Assembly (NCBI GenBank): GCA_022571575.1
Contig: JACZXN010000019.1
Coordinates: forward strand, 1 to 12,214
DNA from: Chloroflexota bacterium
GTDB taxonomy: Bacteria > Chloroflexota > Dehalococcoidia > UBA3495
Length of the DNA stretch: 12,214 nucleotides
Direction of reading: 5' to 3'
Positions 6,764 through 12,165 of the stretch are shown one piece after another (the first letter of the stretch is position 1; each line of letters starts with the position of its first letter). The notes below the pieces were generated by a model that searched no databases, had not been told where the DNA came from, and worked only from the letters and a program-made list of their open reading frames with translations. The translations under genes were made by a program, and so were the position numbers.

Positions 6764-6855
6764 GTCACCCAGAGCTTAGCGGGGGTCTCTTTGTTCCTGG
6801 TCAATGTCACTTCAGTTGGAACGGGATTCTTCGGCTGACGCCTCGGAATGACGGT
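6764..6855 (+). repeat. Degenerate dispersed intergenic repeat (CTGTCACCC...GGGATTCTTCGGC...GGAATGACG)
   Basis: The segment combines CTGTCACCCAGAGCTTAGCG plus GGGTCTC with a second half, GGGATTCTTCGGCTGACGCC then TCGGAATGACGG. Both halves look like decayed copies of the paired CCCTGAGC..AAGGGTCTC / GATTCTTCGC..TCAGAATGAC repeats scattered through many bacterial intergenic regions, including Chloroflexota. Reverse translation gives the familiar spurious HSEASAEESR peptide. The recognition is by eye; the number of copies in the genome is unknown. Confidence 0.5.
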
Positions 6856-6876
6856 TTTGAGCCAAGCCAGAATAAT
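6848..6876 (+). promoter_or_regulatory. Putative promoter for LLM oxidoreductase 1, with -35 in the dispersed repeat
   Basis: ATGACG (6848-6853, four of six to TTGACA) and AATAAT (6871-6876, five of six to TATAAT) have 17 bp between them. Transcription would start near 6883, giving a leader of about 65 nt that contains the 6899-6924 hairpin. The -35 is the terminal GGAATGACG of the dispersed repeat. Consensus match only. Confidence 0.4.
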
Positions 6877-6898
6877 GGCGCAACGCGCAACGACAACC

Positions 6899-6924
6899 GG
6901 GCCCGGCCGTAACGGGCCGGGCCC
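6899..6924 (+). promoter_or_regulatory. GC-only hairpin just upstream of the LLM1 ribosome binding site
   Basis: GGGCCCGGCC (6899-6908) is perfectly complementary to GGCCGGGCCC (6915-6924) across a 6-nt loop. All ten pairs are G:C. No T-run follows, so a simple intrinsic terminator is unlikely. It ends 10 nt before GGAGGT (6935-6940), so it could stabilise the mRNA 5' end or influence translation of LLM1. Confidence 0.6.
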
Positions 6925-6947
6925 CGATTCCGCCGGAGGTCAGTGTC

Positions 6948-8000
6948 ATGTCCAGTGTGTCCGCAGACGGCAGAAAGATCGAGTTCGGCATCTTCGATTG
7001 GATCGAAAGCGATGGGAATTCGCCGGCCCAGGTCTTCGATGACCGGCTGAAACTGCTGGAGTACGCCGACAAGCACGACTTTTTCTGCTACCACACGGCC
7101 GAGCATCACACCACGCCCCTGAGCGTGGCTCCCTCCCCCGGTATCTTTCTTTCCGCCGCCGCCCAGCGCACCTCCCGGATCCGCCTGGGTCCCCTGGTCT
7201 TCCTGCTGCCCCTCTACAATCCCCTGCGCCTGATTCAGGAGGTCTGCATGCTGGACCACCTGAGCCACGGCCGGCTGGAACTGGGGGTTGGCCGGGGCAT
7301 CGTTCCCTACGAGGTGGCGCGGTTCGGAGTTGACCCCGAGGACGGACCGGCCATGTTTCAAGAGGCCCTCAACGTGCTGCTGAAGGGGCTGACCAATGAG
7401 ACCCTGAATCACGAAGGAAAGTTCTACAACTATAAGGATATCCGTCTGTGGATCAGGCCCTACCAACAGCCTCATCCGCCCATCTGGTACGCCAGCGGCA
7501 ATATCGAGACGGTGCCGTGGATGGCCCGTAACGGCATCCACACCAGCCACATCTTCGACACCAACGCCGCCACCAAGGAGCACTTCGATCTCTACCGGGA
7601 GATCTGGGAGAAACACAAGGGAGACCCGGACCGGATCAACAGCGCCGTCGCCGAGCCCAAGAACGGTCAGACCCGCCACATCTATATCGCGCCCACCGAC
7701 GCCGAGGCGGTGAGCGAGGCCCGGGACGCCTGGACGGCCTGGTTCAACAACATCAACTATCTCTGGACCATCGGCGATTCGGACAACCTGGAACGGATGC
7801 GGGACTTCGATTCCCTCCACTCAGAGGAGAAGATCATCGCCGGGTCGCCCCAGACGGTGCAAGAGCAGGTCTGGCGGGCCATCAACGAGTCGGGCATCAA
7901 CTATTTCATCAGCGTCTTCGCCTGGGGCAACATCCCCCACGAGAAGGCCATGCGCTCCATGAAGTATTTCGTGGATGAGGTCATGCCCGGACCCCCATGA
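6948..8000 (+). CDS. LLM-class flavin-dependent oxidoreductase 1 (bacterial luciferase-like)
   Basis: A 350-residue luciferase-like TIM-barrel oxidoreductase. Family landmarks are IEFGIFDWIE at the first strand, TAEHHTTP (residues 50-57), RIRLGPLVFLLPLYNPLRL, the long LDHLSHGRLELGVGRGIVPYE segment (102-121), IWYASGN (179-185), and a C-terminal SINYF-like strand with GSPQTVQEQV. These proteins use reduced FMN (with a partner reductase) or coenzyme F420; the cofactor cannot be decided here. The ATG has GGAGGT 7 bp upstream. It has its own putative promoter and strong terminators, so it may be a single-gene unit. LLM2 downstream is a clearly different member of the family (395-residue class), not a recent duplicate. 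The substrate is unknown. Confidence 0.93.
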   Translation: MSSVSADGRKIEFGIFDWIESDGNSPAQVFDDRLKLLEYADKHDFFCYHTAEHHTTPLSVAPSPGIFLSAAAQRTSRIRLGPLVFLLPLYNPLRLIQEVCMLDHLSHGRLELGVGRGIVPYEVARFGVDPEDGPAMFQEALNVLLKGLTNETLNHEGKFYNYKDIRLWIRPYQQPHPPIWYASGNIETVPWMARNGIHTSHIFDTNAATKEHFDLYREIWEKHKGDPDRINSAVAEPKNGQTRHIYIAPTDAEAVSEARDAWTAWFNNINYLWTIGDSDNLERMRDFDSLHSEEKIIAGSPQTVQEQVWRAINESGINYFISVFAWGNIPHEKAMRSMKYFVDEVMPGPP

Positions 8001-8016
8001 ACCGTGAAACTCAAAA

Positions 8017-8043
8017 GGGCTCCCGCCCATAGGACGGGAGCCC
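8017..8043 (+). terminator. First of two tandem hairpins after LLM1
   Basis: GGGCTCCCG (8017-8025) pairs perfectly with CGGGAGCCC (8035-8043) around a 9-nt loop, starting 16 nt after the LLM1 stop. No T-run follows, so alone it is a weak terminator and more likely a 3'-end stabiliser. Its GGCTCCC/GGGAGCC core recurs in the next hairpin, so the arms could also pair with the neighbouring structure. Confidence 0.6.
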
Positions 8044-8049
8044 TGTCGA

Positions 8050-8097
8050 AAAGAGGGGAGCCAGGATAGACCGCCTGGCTCCCCTCTTTGTTGTTTT
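8050..8097 (+). terminator. Strong intrinsic terminator of LLM1
   Basis: A perfect 16-bp stem joins AAAGAGGGGAGCCAGG (8050-8065) and CCTGGCTCCCCTCTTT (8074-8089) across an 8-nt loop. GTTGTTTT follows (8090-8097). The A-rich left side also allows function in the opposite direction. Confidence 0.85.
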
Positions 8098-8302
8098 AGC
8101 CGGCGGCCATGGCCTCGGCCTGTGTTTCCGGCAATGCACCGGTTGGCGTCGCCCAAGAGACTCATTGACTCCTCTGATGCAATCGCATCAGGCCAATGAT
8201 TCATCCGCATCTGTCGGTTGCTCCCGCCGATAAGTACAGTTGTAAATCACGGGCGGAGAGGCCCAAAGGCGGTCTCCCTAAACAACATAGAAAAGGAAAG
8301 TG
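8098..8302. other. Intergenic region before LLM2
   Basis: I see no coding signal on either strand. The segment holds the palindrome at 8174-8191, a TTGACT hexamer at 8165-8170 without a convincing -10 partner, a weak GGAGA...TCTCC inverted pair around 8255-8277, and the LLM2 ribosome binding site AAGGA at 8293-8297. Confidence 0.6.
8163..8198. promoter_or_regulatory. Operator-like nested palindrome upstream of LLM2
   Basis: CTGATGCAATCGCATCAG (8174-8191) has 7-bp perfect arms around AATC. Outer arms CATTG (8163-8167) and CAATG (8194-8198) add a second symmetric layer. A TTGACT -35-like hexamer lies immediately to the left (8165-8170), which places the palindrome where a transcription factor would act on a promoter. 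No good -10 box was found at standard spacing, so the promoter itself is unproven. Confidence 0.45.
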
Positions 8303-9487
8303 ATGCCAGATAACGGCGTGATGGCCCATCACCGAATGAAGTTCGGCGTCTTCATGGCGCCCTTTCACCGGATCGGGGAGAACCCGACGTTGGCCCTGGA
8401 CCGGGACCTGGAATTGATCCAATGGCTCGACCTGCTGGGCTTCGACGAGGCCTACATCGGCGAGCATCACAGCGCCGGTTGGGAGACCATCGCCTCGCCG
8501 GAGATCTTCATCGCCACCGCCGCGGAGCGCACCCGGCACATCAAACTGGGCACCGGGGTGATCAGCCTTCCCTATCACCATCCCTACATGGTGGCCAACC
8601 GCATGGTGCTGCTGGACCACCTCACCAAGGGACGGGTGATCCTGGGAGTGGGACCCGGCGCGCTCACCTCCGACGCCGTCATGCTGGGCATAGACCCGGA
8701 GCGGCAGCGGGAGATGATGGTCGAGTCCCTGGACGTGATCATCCGGCTCTTCACCGAGACCGAGCCCATATCACACAAGAGCGACTGGTTCACGCTGAAC
8801 GAAGCGGTGCTCCAGTTGCGGCCCTACCAGCGGCCCTACATCCCCATCGCGGTGGCCTCGGCCCAGTCGCCGGCCGGGCCCAGACTGGCCGGCAGGCATG
8901 GCCTTTCCATCCTTTCGCTGAGCGTGCCCCGCGACACGGTGCGGCGCACCAGTCTCGCCGAGTTGTGGTCCATCGCCGAGGAGACGGCGGAAGAACACGG
9001 CAAGACCGTCCGCCGGGAGGACTGGCAGTTGGTCATACCCTGCCACCTGGCCGAGACCCGCGAACAGGCCATCGAGGATGTGAGGCTGGGCGGCGGCCGT
9101 CTGATCAAGGAATACTTCGGTGAGATCCTGGGCAACGACGTGCCCGACGTTCCACCCAATGATGTCGTTGATTTCATGGTGGAGAACCACCAGTGGATCG
9201 TGGGGACGCCCGACGACGCCATCGCGGCCATCGACCGCTTGCAGGAGCTGAGCGGCGGTTTCGGGGGCCTGATGGTCCTGGTGGCCGATTGGGCGACCCG
9301 GGAAAAGATACTGCACAGCTACGAATTGATGGCTCGCTACGTGTTCCCCCATTTCCAGGGGACGCTGGTTGGGATCGAGAGCACCGCCCGCTGGGCCAGC
9401 GAACGCAAGGAAGTGATGCAGGGGGGCCGCCTCGCCGGCCTGAGACGGGCCGATGAACTCTACTACGACGGCAAGAACCGGAACTGA
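8303..9487 (+). CDS. LLM-class flavin-dependent oxidoreductase 2 (limonene 1,2-monooxygenase-like)
   Basis: A 394-residue luciferase-family protein. Landmarks are RMKFGVFMAPFHRIGENPTL, FDEAYIGEHHSAGWE (EHH at 54-56), IKLGTGVISLPYHHPYMVANR, LDHLTKGRVILGVGPGALTSD (GVGPGA at 115-120) and LQLRPYQRPYIPIAVAS. This set matches proteins annotated as limonene 1,2-monooxygenase-like, which use reduced flavin and O2 in the cytoplasm; the true substrate may be another terpene or aliphatic compound. ATG 8303 has AAGGA about 5 bp upstream; an overlapping GTG at 8300 and an ATG at 8321 are alternatives. It is followed 51 bp later by the 67-codon orphan gene, apparently on the same transcript. It differs from LLM1 in length and N-terminus, so the two likely have different substrates. 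Confidence 0.93.
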   Translation: MPDNGVMAHHRMKFGVFMAPFHRIGENPTLALDRDLELIQWLDLLGFDEAYIGEHHSAGWETIASPEIFIATAAERTRHIKLGTGVISLPYHHPYMVANRMVLLDHLTKGRVILGVGPGALTSDAVMLGIDPERQREMMVESLDVIIRLFTETEPISHKSDWFTLNEAVLQLRPYQRPYIPIAVASAQSPAGPRLAGRHGLSILSLSVPRDTVRRTSLAELWSIAEETAEEHGKTVRREDWQLVIPCHLAETREQAIEDVRLGGGRLIKEYFGEILGNDVPDVPPNDVVDFMVENHQWIVGTPDDAIAAIDRLQELSGGFGGLMVLVADWATREKILHSYELMARYVFPHFQGTLVGIESTARWASERKEVMQGGRLAGLRRADELYYDGKNRN

Positions 9488-9538
9488 GCCCCGCACACGG
9501 CCCCCCGCACGGCGATCAAAAGCGCAAGGAGCATTATC

Positions 9539-9742
9539 ATGATGGACCTGGATATCCACTGCCCGGTGCACGACAAAGACGAAACCCTGCATCTCAAGGA
9601 CGCCTATTGGTACTTCCGCGGCGAGGTCGAGTGCGGCAACCCGGAGGGTGAGGGTAGCCCCATGGGGCCGCAGATGGTGAAGATAGAGATCGAAAAGGGG
9701 ACCATCGCATCGGTGGCGCCGGTCGAGCGGGCCACCGCTTAA
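9539..9742 (+). CDS. Small uncharacterised protein downstream of LLM2
   Basis: A 67-residue acidic protein, not recognised. It starts MMDLDIHCPVHDKDETLHLK, then DAYWYFRGEVECGNPEGEG, and ends in a strand-like MVKIEIEKGTIASVAPVE. H7, C8, H11 and C32 could form a metal site, but this is speculation from spacing. No signal peptide or membrane segment is present. AAGGAG lies 7 bp before the first ATG (tandem ATGATG at 9539-9544), a better site than that of LLM2, which supports a real gene. It sits 51 bp after LLM2 and directly before a terminator, so it is probably the last gene of an LLM2 operon and may be an accessory or subunit. Confidence 0.72.
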   Translation: MMDLDIHCPVHDKDETLHLKDAYWYFRGEVECGNPEGEGSPMGPQMVKIEIEKGTIASVAPVERATA

Positions 9743-9752
9743 CGCCCCAACC

Positions 9753-9797
9753 CTTCGGAAACCGAAGTTAGAACCACTCAGGCCCTGGGTGTTTTTT
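9753..9797 (+). terminator. Terminator of the LLM2-orphan gene operon
   Basis: CTTCGG (9753-9758) pairs with CCGAAG (9762-9767). Then CACTCAG (9775-9781) pairs with CTGGGTG (9785-9791, one G:U) around a 3-nt loop and runs straight into TTTTTT (9792-9797). The second hairpin with its T-run is a standard intrinsic terminator. It overlaps the 5' end of the longest MFS reading frame, which argues against that upstream start. Confidence 0.8.
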
Positions 9798-9913
9798 GTT
9801 TGGGAAGCGGGCCCGCTGGATTGGACAGGCTCCCGATGGGGCAGTACCATTCTTCCGGCCCGGATCAGATGCGTGGCGCCGGGCAATCCCCCAAAGGCGG
9901 TCTGCATATTTCC

Positions 9914-9952
9914 ATGGCCCAAACCCGGTCCACCGAAAGCCGGTCCGATTGA
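9914..9952 (+). CDS. Possible 12-codon leader ORF (or out-of-frame original N-terminus) of the MFS gene
   Basis: ATG at 9914 reads MAQTRSTESRSD and stops at TGA 9950-9952. The stop overlaps the in-frame TTG of the MFS gene (9949-9951). The composition looks like the short polar N-terminus of many MFS proteins, and the MFS frame itself has no ATG or GTG here. It may be a real leader peptide with coupled re-initiation, or the original start separated by one indel. No strong ribosome binding site precedes it. Confidence 0.35.
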   Translation: MAQTRSTESRSD

Positions 9953-11178
9953 ACCTAGTCTCAAGTTTGGGACGGGCGGCTGCCCCGGTCTCCATACTGC
10001 GCCAGCGAAACTTTGGCCTGGTCTGGTCCGCCATAACCCTGGCCGGGATGGCTTCCCAGATGGAAACGGTGGTGGTGGTGTGGTACGTGCTGAACCTCAC
10101 CGATTCCCCCTTACTGGTTGGGCTCACCGCGTCGGCCCGGATGGGGTTCAATTTCCTGGCCCTGTTTGCCGGAGCCACCGCCGACATCGTGCCCCGCCGG
10201 ATCCTGCTGGTGATCGTCGAGGCCCTGCTGGCGTCCCTGGCCGTCCTGATGCTGATCCTGATCGTCACCGGCCTGATCGAGGTCTGGCACATCTTTATCA
10301 TCACGCTGGCATCGGGCCTGGCGCGCATATTCCAGATGCCCACGGCCCAGTCCCTGGCGGTGGATAGCGTCTCCCAGGAGCGCATCCCCAACGCGGTCGC
10401 CCTGATCAATGCGGGCATGAACATCGCGTTGGTGATCGGCCCCCTGATTGGAGGGGTCCTGTTCGATCTGTTCGGCCCCGAGGGCGCCTACGTGGTGGTG
10501 GCTGCTTTGTACTCCCTCAGCGGTTTGGCGGCCCTGCTGATCGGCGCAACTCCGGTGCGTGTTGCTCAGGCAAGGGAGTCGGTGGTCTCCACGGTTATTC
10601 AGGGCTTGAGATACGTTAAGGGTCAGCAACTGCTCTGGTCGGCCCTGGTCGTGGCGGTCATCATCAACATCACCGGGTTCTCATTCCATACCACGCTGAT
10701 GCCGATCTTCGCCCGGGACGTGTTGGACCGGGACTCGGTGGGACTGGGCCTGCTCATCTCATTCTTCGGCATCGGGGCTCTGGTGGGTTCGATGATCTGG
10801 GCGTCGATACCGAATCTGCGGCACACTGGGCTGTTGTGCATCCTGGCGGTGATCGGCTGGCATGGGACCATGATCGTGTTCGCCACCTCGACCAACTTCT
10901 ATCTTTCCCTGGGCATCCTGATGGTCACGGGGATGATGTTTTCATCCACCCTGGTGCTGATACTCACGGTGTTGATGAAGACCGCCCAGCCCGAGTTCCG
11001 CGGCCGGATCATGGGCCTCAGGACCCTGGCGATCTACGCCCATGCCTTTGGCAGCGTGGCCGCCGGGGCGGTGGCCGGGGTGGCCGGAGCGCCGGCGACG
11101 GCCGTCGTCATCGGGGTTGTTGGGATAACCATGGTGATCATCCTGGCCTTTTTCGCGCCCAAACTCCGCCGGTTTTAG
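9949..11178 (+). CDS. MFS transporter (EntS/MFS_3-like exporter); start uncertain
   Basis: From the TTG at 9949 the protein has 409 residues, about 12 membrane segments and a soluble start, a normal size for MFS exporters of the MFS_3 (EntS-like) group. ILRQRNFGLVWSAITLAGM opens helix 1, and the motif-A-like GATADIVPRR (75-84) lies between helices 2 and 3. A basic central loop (RVAQARESVVSTVIQGLRYV) separates the halves, and it ends FFAPKLRRF. The frame stays open to 9796, but that first codon lies inside a terminator T-run and the extra 51 residues have no family character. Between 9798 and 9949 there is no in-frame ATG, GTG or TTG, so TTG 9949 or 9967, or a frameshift from ATG 9914, must supply the start. 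It converges with the metallopeptidase gene 23 bp away. The exported compound is unknown. Confidence 0.88.
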   Translation: MNLVSSLGRAAAPVSILRQRNFGLVWSAITLAGMASQMETVVVVWYVLNLTDSPLLVGLTASARMGFNFLALFAGATADIVPRRILLVIVEALLASLAVLMLILIVTGLIEVWHIFIITLASGLARIFQMPTAQSLAVDSVSQERIPNAVALINAGMNIALVIGPLIGGVLFDLFGPEGAYVVVAALYSLSGLAALLIGATPVRVAQARESVVSTVIQGLRYVKGQQLLWSALVVAVIINITGFSFHTTLMPIFARDVLDRDSVGLGLLISFFGIGALVGSMIWASIPNLRHTGLLCILAVIGWHGTMIVFATSTNFYLSLGILMVTGMMFSSTLVLILTVLMKTAQPEFRGRIMGLRTLAIYAHAFGSVAAGAVAGVAGAPATAVVIGVVGITMVIILAFFAPKLRRF

Positions 11179-11201
11179 GTCCGGACACATGGCTGTCGAC
11201 A

Positions 11202-11906
11202 CTAGACAATGGCCCAGTGAGGCACCAACTCCGTTGCGCGCCTGACCTTTGCGGCGGTCTGGCGGGCGTTGGGCTGGAAGGTCTCCAATAGGTCCCAGAA
11301 TTTCTTCGAATGGTCCAGCCGGCGGCCGTGGCATAGCTCATGCACCAGCACGTATTTGGCCATCGGCTCCGGAAGAAAGAGCAGGTTCCGGTTCAGGTTT
11401 ATGGACTTCTCGGCCGAGCAGCTGCCCCACTTGGTCCTCTGCCGCCGGACGCCCGCCCGCCTGAAGGGCAGCGACAGTTCCGCGCTCAACCGGTTCAGCC
11501 ACGGGACCAGCACGTCCTTCGCCCGCCGTTGGAGCCACCGGTTCAGCGCCGCCGCCACGATGGCCGGGTCGTCCACCGGGCCGGTCAGCGACAGCACGAA
11601 CCCCTCTCGTTCCCGTAGGCTCATGCGCTCACCCGGAGCAACGGAATATTCGGTCTGCCAGATCTCGTCCAGCAAGGACAGACAGATGGAGGCGGGCCTC
11701 TGCAACTCCTCAACCGGGTGGGTCTGCTCCAGGTTCTTTGTGATCCAGCGGGACTTGGCCTGGAGTATCTGCGGAATCGCCGACCGGTCGAACCCGATGG
11801 GCACCACCACCTCCAGTCCCGACCGGGGGGACACCTTGATGGTCACCCGTCTGGCCCGTTTGCTCTCCCGGACGTTGTGGGCGGGGATGGTCCATCCCTG
11901 GGTCAT
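11202..11906 (-). CDS. YgjP/DUF45-type zinc metallopeptidase
   Basis: A 234-residue protein of the YgjP-like (DUF45, SprT/WLM-related) family. The central RTKWGSCSAEKSINLNRNLLF segment is the family hallmark. It is followed by the zinc site VHELCH (H189, E190, H193) and a further histidine in DHSKKFWDLL (H199). The N-terminal beta-rich region carries ARRVTIKVSPRSGLEVVVPIG. Function in cells is poorly defined for the family; members are sometimes found with restriction-modification loci, but none is seen here. No signal peptide or membrane segment is present, so it is cytoplasmic. The ATG at 11906 has AGGAG 9 bp upstream. It is convergent with the MFS gene and preceded by a long inverted repeat. 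Confidence 0.92.
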   Translation of the reverse strand: MTQGWTIPAHNVRESKRARRVTIKVSPRSGLEVVVPIGFDRSAIPQILQAKSRWITKNLEQTHPVEELQRPASICLSLLDEIWQTEYSVAPGERMSLREREGFVLSLTGPVDDPAIVAAALNRWLQRRAKDVLVPWLNRLSAELSLPFRRAGVRRQRTKWGSCSAEKSINLNRNLLFLPEPMAKYVLVHELCHGRRLDHSKKFWDLLETFQPNARQTAAKVRRATELVPHWAIV

Positions 11907-11945
11907 CTGCCGTCACTCCTGTTGCATCGACTATCCCGGCCGACA

Positions 11946-11982
11946 GAAAAGTGGCCAATCACCAGGTGATTGGCCACTTTTC
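11946..11982. terminator. 18-bp near-perfect palindrome, probable bidirectional terminator
   Basis: GAAAAGTGGCCAATCACC (11946-11963) is fully complementary to GGTGATTGGCCACTTTTC (11965-11982) with one base between; the physical loop would be 5 nt or so. A-runs on one side and T-runs on the other make it terminator-like in both directions. It could end the edge VOC gene on the minus strand. It also overlaps a weak minus-strand promoter candidate (TTGGCC at 11958-11953, then GATAGT at 11935-11930), so an operator role for the metallopeptidase gene is possible. Confidence 0.65.
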
Positions 11983-12012
11983 GCTGATTCGATCTGCGCC
12001 GGCTCCTAAAAA

Positions 12013-12048
12013 CTATTTCCTAGAGACTGTTTCAAAATCCGGAAATAG
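12013..12048. repeat. Inverted repeat CTATTTCC / GGAAATAG
   Basis: CTATTTCC (12013-12020) is perfectly complementary to GGAAATAG (12041-12048) across 20 nt. It adjoins the dispersed repeat on its right and may mark its border or form a separate hairpin. No function is evident. Confidence 0.4.
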
Positions 12049-12053
12049 AACTT

Positions 12054-12143
12054 GAACGGTCCTCCAACAAGCTCAGGGCGAACGGAAATCAGGTGTTCGC
12101 CCGCTCATGGTGAGCCCTTCGGTACGCTCAGGACAGGATTGTC
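12054..12143. repeat. Degenerate dispersed repeat of the GAGCTTGTCGAAGG type
   Basis: The segment contains CCAACAAGCTCAGGGCGAAC, then TGAGCCCTTCGGTACGCTCA, then ACAGGATTGTCGAACC. These are recognisable variants of the CCTTCGACAAGCTCAGG.CGAACGG repeat found in intergenic regions of many bacteria. GGGCGAAC (12076-12083) and GTTCGCCC (12095-12102) form an 8-bp hairpin; TGAGC (12111-12115) and GCTCA (12126-12130) a second one. No transposase is nearby. The copies have decayed, so this looks like a fixed remnant. Confidence 0.6.
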
Positions 12144-12165
12144 GAACCGTATTTCAATACGATTC

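Noticed and set aside
6807..7820. 337-codon minus-strand open frame opposite LLM1
   Set aside because: It is a shadow of LLM1, and its end runs into the dispersed repeat and gives the common spurious repeat peptide.
8262..9903. 14-bp CCCAAAGGCGGTCT found at both 8262-8275 and 9890-9903, each upstream of a gene
   Set aside because: One shared 14-mer somewhere in 12 kb of GC-rich sequence is expected by chance at roughly even odds, and distances to the starts differ.
9796..9948. N-terminal extension of the MFS protein from a TTG at 9796
   Set aside because: The codon lies in the T-run of an intrinsic terminator, has no ribosome binding site, and the 51 extra residues are not MFS-like.
8771..9964. 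397-codon minus-strand open frame opposite LLM2
   Set aside because: It is antisense to a clear luciferase-family gene, spans several genes and terminators, and contains no recognisable domain.
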